A stretch of 64,000 nucleotides of DNA from Deltaproteobacteria bacterium. GTDB lineage: Bacteria > Bdellovibrionota_B > Oligoflexia > Oligoflexales > CAIYRB01. The first letter of the stretch is position 1. Every line of letters begins with the position of its first letter. The DNA is taken from contig VGTI01000002.1 of NCBI GenBank assembly GCA_016874735.1, forward strand, positions 178,733 to 242,732, read 5' to 3'. A model generated the notes under the pieces. That model ran no database searches, was not told the DNA's origin, and worked only from the letters and a program-made list of their open reading frames with translations. Below, piece after piece: positions 1 to 8,759 of this stretch. The position numbers and the translations under genes are program-made.

Positions 1-582
1 AAGCGTGGCCTCTGTCTTGGCGATCGCTCGAAGATTTCGTGGACTCAGGTAGAAACAGGTTCGGCGATTACGTGGAAATACCCCAGTGTTATTCTGCAGG
101 GTGACTATTCACGTGGCGAGTTTTACTCGGTAGCACTCACCAACAATAAGATGCAGGCTGATACTGGCACCAAGATGATTCATATTGGTGCCCATACCAC
201 TAGTAAGATTGTCTCGAAGGGCATATCGGCTGATGAGTCGATCAATAGCTATCGCGGTCAGGTGAAAATACTGCCATCTGCGACCAACGCACGCAATTTC
301 TCACAGTGCGACTCCATGTTGGTTGGCAGTAAGTGCAGCGCTAATACCTACCCTTACATTGAAGTTAAGAATCCAACTGCGCGCGTCGAGCACGAAGCCA
401 GTACGTCAAAGATCAGCGCGGAGCAGGTATTCTACCTCAAATCGCGTGGCCTCGATGATGAGGCGGCAATCAGTTTGCTGCTCAATGGGTTTTGCAAGGA
501 AGTGTTCAAAGAATTGCCTCTGGAGTTTTCCGTCGAGGCGGTGCGCCTACTAGAAATGAAGCTCGAAGGGAGCGTAGGTTAA
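1..582 (+). CDS. sufB: Fe-S cluster assembly protein SufB (C-terminal part)
   Basis: The reading frame is open from base 1 and ends at a TAA at 580-582, so only the last 193 residues are present; the start lies outside the window. SufB is the core of the SufBC2D scaffold that builds Fe-S clusters in the cytoplasm. The visible part has the typical SufB beta-helix end: [20 protein letters not shown] near the left edge, [11 protein letters not shown] with the family cysteine, ANTYPYIEV, and the helical tail with [10 protein letters not shown] and [13 protein letters not shown]. One base separates it from sufC. Identification is secure; the missing N-terminus cannot be assessed. Confidence 0.96.
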   Translation, partial: KRGLCLGDRSKISWTQVETGSAITWKYPSVILQGDYSRGEFYSVALTNNKMQADTGTKMIHIGAHTTSKIVSKGISADESINSYRGQVKILPSATNARNFSQCDSMLVGSKCSANTYPYIEVKNPTARVEHEASTSKISAEQVFYLKSRGLDDEAAISLLLNGFCKEVFKELPLEFSVEAVRLLEMKLEGSVG

Positions 583-583
583 G

Positions 584-1336
584 ATGTTAGAGATTCGCGA
601 TTTAAAAGTTGAAGTGGACGCAAAGAGTATCCTCAAGGGACTAAATCTCACCGTGAACGAGGGTGAGGTTCATGCCATTATGGGCCCGAACGGCTCAGGC
701 AAGAGCACTCTGTCGAAGGTCATTGCCGGTCACCCTGACTACACCGTGACTGGCGGGGATGTGCTTTTTGATATCAATTTTAAGCCCAAGAGCCTCCTTG
801 AGCTGAGCCCCGATGAGCGCGCCCGTGAGGGTATCTTCCTCGCCTACCAATATCCGGTCGAAGTTCCGGGTGTTAATAACGCTGAGTTCCTCCGTGCTGC
901 TTTCAATGCTGCATGCCGTCACCAAGGTGGCGAGGAGATGGATCCTCTGGATTTTGACAGTTTCCTGCGGGAAAAGGTTCGCTTTCTCGGCATGAACGAG
1001 AAGTTCATTGAGCGTCAACTCAACGTTGACTTCTCCGGCGGCGAGAAAAAGCGCAACGAGATTCTTCAGATGGCAGTGCTGTCACCGCGGCTTGCGATCT
1101 TGGACGAGACGGATTCGGGCTTAGATGTCGATTCGCTGCGCCTCGTATCGGAAGGCGTCAATAAGTTGCGCAATGAGAATAACGCCATAGTCCTGATCAC
1201 GCATTATCAGCGCATCTTGAACTACATCGTACCCGACCACGTCCATGTCCTTGCCGGTGGGCGCATCATCAAGAGCGGTGACAAGAGTCTTGCGCTTGAG
1301 ATTGAAGAACGCGGCTACGACTGGCTACTCAACTAA
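584..1336 (+). CDS. sufC: Fe-S cluster assembly ATPase SufC
   Basis: A 250-residue ABC-type ATPase that binds SufB and SufD and drives the conformational changes needed for Fe-S cluster assembly. Walker A is GPNGSGKST near residues 35-43. The signature reads FSGGEKKRNE, the SufC-specific form with an acidic and basic insert. Walker B is LAILDETDSGLD, and HYQRIL follows the switch histidine. The length is normal for the family. The ATG is one base after the sufB stop and sufD follows 12 bases downstream, so this is an operonic gene. Confidence 0.97.
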   Translation: MLEIRDLKVEVDAKSILKGLNLTVNEGEVHAIMGPNGSGKSTLSKVIAGHPDYTVTGGDVLFDINFKPKSLLELSPDERAREGIFLAYQYPVEVPGVNNAEFLRAAFNAACRHQGGEEMDPLDFDSFLREKVRFLGMNEKFIERQLNVDFSGGEKKRNEILQMAVLSPRLAILDETDSGLDVDSLRLVSEGVNKLRNENNAIVLITHYQRILNYIVPDHVHVLAGGRIIKSGDKSLALEIEERGYDWLLN

Positions 1337-1348
1337 GGTGGGCACCTG

Positions 1349-2650
1349 ATGCAAGCGCTAACAGAGCAACACAGCCCATTTGCTGCAGCCTTCGGTAAGT
1401 GGCAAAGTCTACGCAAGGCTCCCGCTTGGGTGGCTGAACTGCAACTACGGGCCTTTGACGCGTATCGGACCGACGGGCTACCTACACGCAAACACGAAGC
1501 CTGGAAGTACGTCAGCCTCAGAACCTTGAATGAGGTTGAGTTTGGCGTCGCTCCCGTTCTTCTTGACATTCGCGACGTTAAAGCTGAGATCAGCAGGCTG
1601 CTGCGGCCGGAATACCACAATCTAGTATTCGTCAACGGTCATCTAGCCGGAGATCTCAGTGATCCTTTACATTTAGACGGGTTGATCTTTGCTCCCATTG
1701 CCGACGCCTTTGAGTCAGAAGCGTCCCTGCTCCGTCCATGGATTGAGCGTACCCTCACGCGGGGCGACGCGTTTACCCAGCTAAACACAGCATTTCTTGG
1801 CAACGGCCTCCTCATTAAAATAGCCGCTGACTCGACGCTAACGAAGACTCTGCATCTGATTCACGTGAATACAGCTGAAGCTCACCTGAGCCAAACAGCA
1901 CTGCGCCATCTTGTGCATGTCGCTCAGGGTGCATCTCTCAGCCTGGTAGAAACCCACGTGACATTGGGAACTGAGACCAAAGTCTTTACCAATAGCCTCC
2001 TCGAGGCCTCCGTCGAGACTAATGCCACATTGAAACTGTCTCGCATTGATCACCAAGGAGCCGCGGCCCTGCATATCGGTCGTGCGCACGTTGAGCTCGG
2101 CGCGCGCGCCACTCTCGAGTCATTTTGTTTTTCCAGCGGTGGCAAACTGAGTCGCCATGATCTCGATGTTAGCCTTTGTGGAGAGGGTGCAGAGGCCACG
2201 CTGAATGGGCTTTACCTAACTAAAGCTGGTCAAGTGATTGATAATCACACGACTATGCGGCACCTAGTACCAAACGCCGTCAGTCGTCAGCTATACAAGG
2301 GTATCCTAGACGGTGATAGTAGGGCCGTTTTTAACGGTAAAGTGGTCGTGAGCCGCGATGCACAAAGCACAAGTGCGCAGCAACTAAACCGCAACCTCCT
2401 ACTTAGTGATGACGCCGAAATAGACACGAAGCCTGAGCTCCTGATCGACGCTGATGACGTCAAGTGCGCGCACGGCGCCAGCATTGGACAGCTGACGGAC
2501 GATCAGATCTTTTACCTGCGTAGTCGAGGACTCGGGCTGGAAGAGGCGCGGCGACTCCTGACTATGGGATTTGCCGACGAGGTGCTTTACAAAGCTCCTG
2601 TGATTCGTGAATGGTTGAGACCGTTGATTGCAGAGGAGTATTTTGTATGA
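1349..2650 (+). CDS. sufD: Fe-S cluster assembly protein SufD
   Basis: A 433-residue SufB paralogue that pairs with SufB in the SufBC2D scaffold. The N-terminus has the helical SufD start with a TRKHEAWKYVSLRTL motif. The centre is a beta-helix of repeating strands. The end carries CAHGASIGQLTDDQIFYL followed by RSRGL, which parallels the SufB tail seen upstream. Its stop overlaps the sufS start (ATGA at 2647-2650), which implies translational coupling. Confidence 0.95.
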   Translation: MQALTEQHSPFAAAFGKWQSLRKAPAWVAELQLRAFDAYRTDGLPTRKHEAWKYVSLRTLNEVEFGVAPVLLDIRDVKAEISRLLRPEYHNLVFVNGHLAGDLSDPLHLDGLIFAPIADAFESEASLLRPWIERTLTRGDAFTQLNTAFLGNGLLIKIAADSTLTKTLHLIHVNTAEAHLSQTALRHLVHVAQGASLSLVETHVTLGTETKVFTNSLLEASVETNATLKLSRIDHQGAAALHIGRAHVELGARATLESFCFSSGGKLSRHDLDVSLCGEGAEATLNGLYLTKAGQVIDNHTTMRHLVPNAVSRQLYKGILDGDSRAVFNGKVVVSRDAQSTSAQQLNRNLLLSDDAEIDTKPELLIDADDVKCAHGASIGQLTDDQIFYLRSRGLGLEEARRLLTMGFADEVLYKAPVIREWLRPLIAEEYFV

Positions 2651-3882
2651 CCCTCGCCACCTCCAAAGAGTTCAACATCAACGCCATACGGCGAGACTTT
2701 CCGATCCTCGCTACGACGGCAAGGGGCCGCCCGCTCGTTTATTTGGACAACGCTGCTACGACGCTCAAGCCCACGCCCGTTGTTGATGCTGTAGAGAGGC
2801 ATTTGCTGCTTGGTGCATCGAACGTACACCGTGGCGTTCATTATCTAAGTGAAAAAGCGACTGCCGAGTTCGAAGCATCACGTGAAAAAGTGCGAGCCTT
2901 TCTGAACGCACGGGAAAAAGCAGAAATCATCTTTACTGCTGGCACTACGGCCAGCATTAATCTGGTCGCTAACAGCTACGGGTCAACGCTCAAGGCTGGG
3001 GACGAGATTGTCATCAGCGCCATGGAGCATCACTCTAATATCGTCCCTTGGCAGATGCTCTGTGAGCGCCAGGGGCTCGTACTCCGTGTGGCGCCAATCA
3101 ATGATCGCGGTGAGCTCCTTATGGACGAGTTCGCTGAGTTAATTGGTAGTCGCACCCGCCTGGTGGCGGTTGTAGCCGTATCTAATGCACTTGGTACAGT
3201 CAATCCGATCCAGGACATTATCGACCTTGCACACAGTCGCGATGTGCCTGTGCTACTGGACGCAGCTCAAGCAGTTGCTCACATGCCTATCGATGTCCAG
3301 GCTTTGGGTGTCGACTTTGTCGCCTTTTCATCGCACAAGCTCTTTGGGCCAACTGGGCTAGGTGTGCTTTACGGAAGACGCGAGATACTAGACCGCATGC
3401 CGCCTTTCCTAGGCGGTGGGGATATGATCAAATCCGTAACCTTTGCTAAGACACTATATGCTGATCTACCGGCTAAATTTGAAGCTGGTACCCCTGATAT
3501 CGCCGGCGTTATCGGACTTGGCGCTGCCATCGATTACGTCCAAAATGTGGGTTTAGACCAAATTGCGGCGGCCGAGGCCGCGTTGCTCGCATACGGCACG
3601 GAGCGTCTTGAGGAACTCGACGGCCTTAGGTTAATCGGTCAAGCAGCGCACAAGACAAGTATCCTTGGCTTCGTCTTGGACGACATCCACCCACACGACA
3701 TTGGGACTTTGCTAGACCAAGAGGGCATTGCAATTCGTGCTGGTCATCACTGTACACAACCGCTGATGGATCGCTTCAAGGTCCCGGCGACAGCTAGAGC
3801 AAGCCTTGCATTTTATAACACCAAGGACGAGATTGACACTCTTGTGACGGCGATCGTCAAAGTGCAAAGGCTGTTCGCATGA
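2647..3882 (+). CDS. sufS: Cysteine desulfurase SufS
   Basis: A 411-residue PLP enzyme that takes sulfur from cysteine and passes it as persulfide to the SufU-type acceptor next door. Visible features are the substrate-side VYLDNAATT near residue 35, HHSNIVPW, LLDAAQAVAHMP, the Schiff-base lysine in SSHKLFGPTG (about K231), and the persulfide cysteine in RAGHHCTQP (about C369). I chose the ATG at 2647, which overlaps the sufD stop, over an in-frame upstream start at 2611 because it matches the usual family N-terminus. The next gene again overlaps by ATGA. Confidence 0.97.
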   Translation: MTLATSKEFNINAIRRDFPILATTARGRPLVYLDNAATTLKPTPVVDAVERHLLLGASNVHRGVHYLSEKATAEFEASREKVRAFLNAREKAEIIFTAGTTASINLVANSYGSTLKAGDEIVISAMEHHSNIVPWQMLCERQGLVLRVAPINDRGELLMDEFAELIGSRTRLVAVVAVSNALGTVNPIQDIIDLAHSRDVPVLLDAAQAVAHMPIDVQALGVDFVAFSSHKLFGPTGLGVLYGRREILDRMPPFLGGGDMIKSVTFAKTLYADLPAKFEAGTPDIAGVIGLGAAIDYVQNVGLDQIAAAEAALLAYGTERLEELDGLRLIGQAAHKTSILGFVLDDIHPHDIGTLLDQEGIAIRAGHHCTQPLMDRFKVPATARASLAFYNTKDEIDTLVTAIVKVQRLFA

Positions 3883-4343
3883 GTTCGCAGACCGATCTGT
3901 ACCAGCAGGTAATTCTGGAGCACAATAAAAAGCCACGCAATTTTGGTAAACCAGCGCATCACACCCACGAAGCCGAGGGGTTCAATCCCCTGTGTGGCGA
4001 CCACTTATGGGTTTACTTGCAAATTAACGCTGCTGGCGACGGTAGTGAGGTCATTAGCGACGCCGCGTTCGAGGGCAGTGGTTGTGCGATATGCAAGGCC
4101 TCGGCATCAATGATGACCATGGCGCTTAAAGGCCAGTCGCCAGAGGCTGCCAAAACGCTATTCCACGAATTTCAGAGCCTGCTCAAAGGCACACTGAATC
4201 CTGATACCGACGCCCATCAACTCGGCAAGCTTAAGATCTTTTCTGGTATTTGGCAGTACCCAGCACGGGTCAAGTGTGCCGCTCTTGCCTGGCATGCTCT
4301 GAATGGTGCTCTTAACAATCAAAAGACTGTATCGACCGAGTGA
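3879..4343 (+). CDS. sufU: SufU-type Fe-S scaffold / sulfur acceptor
   Basis: A 154-residue IscU/SufU-fold protein that receives sulfur from SufS. The N-terminus (DLYQQVILEHNKKPRNFG) is diagnostic. Ligand residues are visible as C39 in NPLCGD with D41, C69 in GSGCAICKAS (C72 is a second cysteine), and C133 in RVKCAALAW. The SufU-type insert between the second and third cysteines is present. The start overlaps the sufS stop by four bases, which matches their functional pairing. SufU rather than IscU is favoured by the insert and by the suf context. Confidence 0.92.
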   Translation: MSSQTDLYQQVILEHNKKPRNFGKPAHHTHEAEGFNPLCGDHLWVYLQINAAGDGSEVISDAAFEGSGCAICKASASMMTMALKGQSPEAAKTLFHEFQSLLKGTLNPDTDAHQLGKLKIFSGIWQYPARVKCAALAWHALNGALNNQKTVSTE

Positions 4344-4350
4344 GACGTCT

Positions 4351-4923
4351 ATGACCAACGTGGCTGACAACCTACAGATTCGTACCCAACGGACTCCCAA
4401 TCCTAATGCTTGGAAGTTTATTCTGTCCGCGCCGATAAAACGCGAGGGGAAGGTTTCCTACAGTGAAATGGCCGAATGTGACCATGTGCCTATGGCCACT
4501 GCATTGCTCCGTCTCGCCAATGTGACTCAAGTGCACTTCTTCGAAAATGTCATCACGTTGACGCAAAACGGCGCTTCGGAATGGACGGCATTATCGCAAA
4601 GTGTGCAGGACGTAATTCGCTACTGTATCGGAGAGCATGATGCAGACTTTGTCGAATCCGTGTCGAAACCCAAGAAACTAGAGCGTTCCGCGTTACCCAT
4701 AGAACTTCAGCATCTGGAAGAGATCCTCGATCGGACCATACGCCCGGGACTGCAGGCCGATGGCGGTGATATTGAGGTCCTCGAGCTAGACGGCAACATC
4801 CTGACAGTTCGCTATCAAGGCGCCTGCGGTAGTTGCCCTAGTGCTATGATGGGCACCCTACAAGGTATCGAAAGTATCCTGCGCACGGAGTTCAATCCTT
4901 ACCTGGAGGTGGTGGCAGTATGA
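4351..4923 (+). CDS. Nfu-type Fe-S carrier (Nfu_N plus NifU C-terminal domain)
   Basis: A 190-residue protein likely to carry assembled 4Fe-4S clusters to apo-targets. Residues about 8-95 form an Nfu N-terminal domain beginning RTQRTPNPNAWKF. Residues about 115-190 are a NifU C-terminal domain with DGGDIEVLEL and a CGSC cluster motif at C159/C162. The ATG at 4351, seven bases after sufU, is preferred over an in-frame start inside sufU at 4303. Its stop overlaps the next gene, which encodes a second NifU-C protein. Confidence 0.88.
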   Translation: MTNVADNLQIRTQRTPNPNAWKFILSAPIKREGKVSYSEMAECDHVPMATALLRLANVTQVHFFENVITLTQNGASEWTALSQSVQDVIRYCIGEHDADFVESVSKPKKLERSALPIELQHLEEILDRTIRPGLQADGGDIEVLELDGNILTVRYQGACGSCPSAMMGTLQGIESILRTEFNPYLEVVAV

Positions 4924-5339
4924 GTCAACTTCAATCAGTCGTCATCAGCACCAAGGCCGACGGCAGCTGGCAGGCCGTTCATGTCCCATCGGGCAAAGTG
5001 GCCCACGGTCTTACCAAAGACGAGGCCGAGGAAGGCATGCGCGCCTTACTTGGCATGTCTGAGCAGGGTGCTTTTGTCGAGCCGCTAACCAGTGATCGCT
5101 TCAGTGGCCTAGCCAAAGAGATTGCGGAGTTTCTCGAGGGTCAGGTTTCAGACATGCTGGCCTTCCACTCAGGCTTTGCCCGTCTCGAGGCCTTTGAGAG
5201 TGGTATCGCCCACATCCGGCTAGGGGGCGGCTGCCAAGGCTGCCCGTCGTCGACGCTAACGCTCATGAATGGGGTTCAGCAGCAGCTGCAAGAACGATTT
5301 GGCGAAGACAGCATAATCGATATCGTCCCGGTGGTTTAA
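4920..5339 (+). CDS. Second NifU C-terminal-like Fe-S carrier
   Basis: A 139-residue protein with a variable N-terminal 60 residues and a NifU-C-like second half: EIAEFLEGQVSDMLAFHSG, then GGGCQGCPSSTLTLMNGV with the CxxC pair at C105/C108. It lacks the DGGD segment of canonical Nfu, where AFHSG stands instead, so it is a diverged member. It overlaps the preceding nfu gene by ATGA, so the two carriers are made together. A carrier role is inferred from fold and context. Confidence 0.78.
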   Translation: MSQLQSVVISTKADGSWQAVHVPSGKVAHGLTKDEAEEGMRALLGMSEQGAFVEPLTSDRFSGLAKEIAEFLEGQVSDMLAFHSGFARLEAFESGIAHIRLGGGCQGCPSSTLTLMNGVQQQLQERFGEDSIIDIVPVV

Positions 5340-5367
5340 GCCCCCCAATTTGAGGTCGGATGCACTG

Positions 5368-5862
5368 ATGAATGTCACCTCGAAAAGCCGCTACGCGCTC
5401 AAGATCATGATGGATCTCACTGAGCACTACAGTGCCGATGGCGATTTGGTGATTCAACGTACTGATATTGCCTCCCGCCAGGGTGTCCCGCTCGACTACA
5501 TGGACCATATTCTCAGTCGTCTCAAAGAGGGTGGACTCATCCAGAGCACCCGCGGGCGTGGCGGCGGCTACCGGCTGGCGGTTCCACCACAAAGGCTGTC
5601 TGTACTGGATATCTTTACAGCGGTTGAGGATGTTTTCGAGCCTGTTCGGTGCCTAGAGGATGCCTCCGCCTGCGGGGCTGAACACGTTTGTGGCGCTAAA
5701 GACGCCTGGGGTATCATTTCAAGCGCGATTCGTGGCGCACTTTCTGGCATTATATTGTGGGATTTGGTCCATCAGAGGGGACTGACTAAGGGGCTTGAAT
5801 TCTTGAATGTCGCCCCCCAAGAATGTCGGGCGCCAAAACGACGCGCAGGAGGCACGAGCTAG
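5368..5862 (+). CDS. Rrf2-family transcriptional regulator (IscR/SufR-like)
   Basis: A 164-residue winged-helix regulator. SKSRYALKIMMDL opens the DNA-binding domain, and GVPLDYMDHILSRL plus RGRGGGYRL form the Rrf2 recognition helix and wing. Three cysteines follow (CLEDASACGAEHVCGA) with C-x6-C-x5-C spacing, close to the cluster-binding cysteines of IscR, so it probably senses Fe-S status and controls this suf operon. An in-frame TTG at 5350 would add six residues; the ATG at 5368 gives the normal family start. Unusually, it sits at the 3' end of the operon. Confidence 0.88.
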   Translation: MNVTSKSRYALKIMMDLTEHYSADGDLVIQRTDIASRQGVPLDYMDHILSRLKEGGLIQSTRGRGGGYRLAVPPQRLSVLDIFTAVEDVFEPVRCLEDASACGAEHVCGAKDAWGIISSAIRGALSGIILWDLVHQRGLTKGLEFLNVAPQECRAPKRRAGGTS

Positions 5863-5865
5863 CAT

Positions 5866-6351
5866 ATGAAGCACCAACAAGGCGAAGAGCAGTCGTTCAT
5901 TACCACCAAAGCTGCCGAATTTTTGGCCTGGGCGCGCAAGAACTCGCTGTGGCCCTATCCTTTCGGCACCGCCTGCTGCGGCATCGAGTACATGGCCGTT
6001 GTGGGTCCCAAGTACGACATCGCACGCTTCGGCGCTGAGGCTGTCCGTTTCTCACCTCGTCAGGCCGATCTAATGATCGTTGCCGGCACCATTACCGAAA
6101 AGATGGCACCGGTTATCAAGAAGGTTTGGGATCAAATGGCCGAGCCCAAATGGTGCATTGCCATGGGAGCCTGTGCCTCCAGTGGTGGCTTCTACCGGGC
6201 CTACCATGTGCTCCAGGGTGTCGATAAGGTGATCCCAGTAGATGTGTACATCGCTGGATGCCCCCCCACTCCTGAAGCAGTTTTGGCAGGTCTCATGACC
6301 CTGCAGGACAAAATCGTCGAGAAGGCGGTCGGTGCAAAGAAGCAGGCCTAA
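5866..6351 (+). CDS. nuoB: NADH-quinone oxidoreductase subunit B-like protein (orphan NuoB)
   Basis: A 161-residue NuoB-family protein, the complex I subunit that holds terminal 4Fe-4S cluster N2. Ligand positions are intact: the tandem cysteines in GTACCGIEY, the cysteine in MGACASSGG, and the one in [24 protein letters not shown] is also typical. The length is normal and there is no sign of decay. An AGGAGG lies 13 bases upstream of the ATG and only three bases separate it from the Rrf2 gene. No other nuo gene is present in the window, and the next gene (hemH) is convergent. Confidence 0.93.
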   Translation: MKHQQGEEQSFITTKAAEFLAWARKNSLWPYPFGTACCGIEYMAVVGPKYDIARFGAEAVRFSPRQADLMIVAGTITEKMAPVIKKVWDQMAEPKWCIAMGACASSGGFYRAYHVLQGVDKVIPVDVYIAGCPPTPEAVLAGLMTLQDKIVEKAVGAKKQA

Positions 6352-6362
6352 TCGGCCTACTT

Positions 6363-7433
6363 CTAAAACCCATGAGCCGTCAGGGCATCTACCAGAGAGG
6401 CTGCGAGTTCAGGATCGTCATTTGACGGTACGACGCGCGCATAACGCTTAAAGCCAGAGGCCAAAGCTAACTCTCTGTAGGTGTGATCCATCTCATAAAG
6501 AGTCTCGATATGGTCAGCAGTAAAGCTAATCGGCACCAATAGCACCGCCCCGCCTCGCTCACGTCCAAGTCGCTCGATAGTCTCATCGGTATAGGGCTTT
6601 ACCCACTCAACCGGCCCCACACGGCTTTGAAACGACAGGTCCCAGAGCACATCTGATTGCGGAAAGCGCTGCTTGAGCCATACCTCACCGCGGCGCTTCA
6701 ACTCATTAAAGTGGGCGTGCGTCTCGGTCACATAGGGATCGCCCCTATTGTGGTATTTGACAGGAATCCCGTGCGCTGAAAAGACGACGGTCAGTGGTTG
6801 CGACGGTTCAGAGGTCAGGAGTGGCTCCAGTCCTTGCTGTAATCTCTGATAGGTATGCGCGAGGTAACGCGGCGTCTGCCACCATGAGAAAATTCTCGTT
6901 GTCGGAATATGCCGGTGCCCAAGATGAGCCTCCACAGCCAAGTCAAAATCACGCAGTGAGCTCACCGTGGTGCTGTGGCAAAGATGTGGATAGAGCGTCA
7001 CCATGAAAATACGACTACCGGCAAAATCGATACTGCGGACCGTTTCCTCTGCAGTCGGTGCCGTATATCTGTTGATCACAACGACCTTGGTATTAGGCCT
7101 CATTTGTCGCAACGCGGTCTGCAAATGCTCAGCCTGTGCCGCAGTCATCTTATTGATCGGCGAGTAGCCAATCTTGGCATATTCTGCCGATGATTTTGGT
7201 GCTCGCTTGGTAGCAATGCGTCGCGCCAAAAATCGCCGGAATCGCGCCGGAAGTGGCGCTCTGATGATAAAGGGATCCTCGAACAGGCGTCGCAAGAATG
7301 GCTCAACCTCCGGATCCGAGGTAGGACCACCAAAGTTAAGAAGAACCACAACATGGGGTACGTCGCGCCAAGGATCTGTTGTAAGCTGGTTGGTCAAAGC
7401 GATATCACCTTCGCATTTAATTGGGTCGTGCAA
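6363..7433 (-). CDS. hemH: Ferrochelatase
   Basis: A 356-residue enzyme that inserts ferrous iron into protoporphyrin IX, the last step of protoheme synthesis. Motifs are VVLLNFGGP at the start, VVFSAHGIPVKY with the metal-binding histidine, DLSFQSRVGPVEWVKPYTD, and PISFTADHIETLYEMD with the conserved glutamate. The start overlaps the end of apaG by 17 bases, which suggests the pair is co-transcribed. It converges with nuoB with only 11 bases between stops and no clear terminator. Confidence 0.96.
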   Translation of the reverse strand: MHDPIKCEGDIALTNQLTTDPWRDVPHVVVLLNFGGPTSDPEVEPFLRRLFEDPFIIRAPLPARFRRFLARRIATKRAPKSSAEYAKIGYSPINKMTAAQAEHLQTALRQMRPNTKVVVINRYTAPTAEETVRSIDFAGSRIFMVTLYPHLCHSTTVSSLRDFDLAVEAHLGHRHIPTTRIFSWWQTPRYLAHTYQRLQQGLEPLLTSEPSQPLTVVFSAHGIPVKYHNRGDPYVTETHAHFNELKRRGEVWLKQRFPQSDVLWDLSFQSRVGPVEWVKPYTDETIERLGRERGGAVLLVPISFTADHIETLYEMDHTYRELALASGFKRYARVVPSNDDPELAASLVDALTAHGF

Positions 7434-7809
7434 GTTGATCGGGACTATCTAAGGAAAACGCTGGTATCGCTACGATGATCAGGTCCCCGTTCTCACTTGT
7501 CATGTCATAGGTACCGACCATGATACCTGAAGCGGTCGGCAGATTGGCAAAACTGCTGTAATTAAAAGTGGCACCTGGCGGTATCAGTGGCTGATTGCCC
7601 ACAACTCCATCACCCTTGACATCTGTTGTTTGACCAAAAGCATTGGTAATGCGCCAATGGCGACGAAGAAGACGCACCGATGCAGTGCTATGGTTGCTAA
7701 TAGTAACCTCGTAAGTCCATACATAAACACCTGATTCAGGTTGCGAATGATCGGTAAGAAAGGCAGGTTGTACCGTGACTTCGATAGCATTAGTGATCTG
7801 ACTGTACAT
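7417..7809 (-). CDS. apaG: ApaG/CorD domain protein
   Basis: A 130-residue single-domain ApaG protein with an immunoglobulin-like beta-sandwich. Motifs are VWTYEVTISNHS, VRLLRRHWRITNA, VVGNQPLIPPGATFNYSS, and GIMVGTYDM followed by an acidic loop and IPAFSLDSP. The family is linked to Ap4A-related phenotypes and cation efflux, but its biochemical role is not settled. It starts the hemH unit and is divergent from the methyltransferase gene about 85 bases away. Confidence 0.95.
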   Translation of the reverse strand: MYSQITNAIEVTVQPAFLTDHSQPESGVYVWTYEVTISNHSTASVRLLRRHWRITNAFGQTTDVKGDGVVGNQPLIPPGATFNYSSFANLPTASGIMVGTYDMTSENGDLIIVAIPAFSLDSPDQLARPN

Positions 7810-7894
7810 GCTGCGTGCTCTCTAAGCCGTAGTAGTCTATGTTGCAGGACCGTCACCCTACTTTAATCAGTTGCAGCAAAAGCGCAAGGGACGC

Positions 7895-8716
7895 ATGGCA
7901 AAGAAACCCACTGTTACAGGCAAAAACCTACCAGAATTCGACAAGTACTATCATTACCGGGAGAGCGTGCAATCACCAGATGCCGATGCAGCCTTTCTAG
8001 AGGAAATCTACCGCCGAGCTAGAGGGCGCAATCCCACTGTTTTTCGCGAGGATTTTTGCGGCACCTTCGCCAATTGCTGCGCATGGGTAAAACGCAGCAG
8101 CAAAAATAGAGCCTACGGCCTCGATCTTGATCCTGAGCCGATCAATTACGGCAAAAATCATTATCTCACTGAGCTGACAGCAGAACAGCAAAAGCGTGTT
8201 CATATCGAGTTACAGAACGTCCTCGGACGTAACCTACCACGAGCCGACGTCATTTGTGCGCTGAACTTCTCGTACTTCATTTTCAAGGAACGTCAGGTTC
8301 TTAAAAAGTATTTCACAGCCTGTCGCAAATCCCTGAATCCTAAAGGTGTATTTGTTATTGATGCGTTTGGAGGACCAAAGTGCCAAGAGGCCAATGAGGA
8401 GGTCAGCGAAAACGGCAACCCACCTTTTGACTACTACTGGGACCAAGACTCCTTTGATCCGCTTACTCACGAGGCGGTGTTTCACATCCATTTCAAGCGC
8501 AAGGGCGAAAAGAAAAGGCTCAATGTCTTTACCTACGATTGGCGCATGTGGACGCTTCCCGAGCTGCGAGATTTGCTTCTCGAGGCCGGTTTTAGCCGCG
8601 TAGAGTACCTCTGGGAAGGCACCAATGAACATGGCGAAGGTGACGGTGACTTCAAAGCCGTGAATAAAGGTGAGGAATGTGAAGCCTGGGTCGCATACCT
8701 TGCCGCTTACGCCTGA
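7895..8716 (+). CDS. Class I SAM-dependent methyltransferase
   Basis: A 273-residue Rossmann-fold methyltransferase of unknown substrate. FREDFCGTFANC is the glycine-containing SAM loop, YGLDLDPEPI is the acidic post-II region, ADVICALNFSYF is motif IV, and FTACRKSLNPKGVFVIDAFG the strand 5 region. The N-terminus FDKYYHYRESVQSPDAD and the WTLPELRDLLLEAGF end are typical of small-molecule type methyltransferases. The ATG at 7895 is preferred over TTG at 7871. It stands alone, convergent with dapD. Confidence 0.85.
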   Translation: MAKKPTVTGKNLPEFDKYYHYRESVQSPDADAAFLEEIYRRARGRNPTVFREDFCGTFANCCAWVKRSSKNRAYGLDLDPEPINYGKNHYLTELTAEQQKRVHIELQNVLGRNLPRADVICALNFSYFIFKERQVLKKYFTACRKSLNPKGVFVIDAFGGPKCQEANEEVSENGNPPFDYYWDQDSFDPLTHEAVFHIHFKRKGEKKRLNVFTYDWRMWTLPELRDLLLEAGFSRVEYLWEGTNEHGEGDGDFKAVNKGEECEAWVAYLAAYA

Positions 8717-8724
8717 AGTTGCAA

Positions 8725-8748
8725 GAGGCGATCGGTTGAGACCGCCTC
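8725..8748. terminator. Possible hairpin between convergent genes
   Basis: GAGG and CGGT pair with ACCG and CCTC around a TGAG loop, leaving a small bulge. The hairpin lies midway between the stops of the methyltransferase and dapD. No good T-run follows on either strand, so it is at best a weak bidirectional terminator. Confidence 0.25.
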
Positions 8749-8759
8749 AGTTCACCCAT

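Noticed and set aside
4412..4438. FliA-like sequence GGAAGTTT, 11 bases, GCCGATAA inside the nfu gene
   Set aside because: It is well matched, but it lies within a conserved coding stretch (WKFILSAPIK) of the suf operon, with no motility gene just downstream. A chance result of codon choice is more likely, although intragenic FliA promoters are known.
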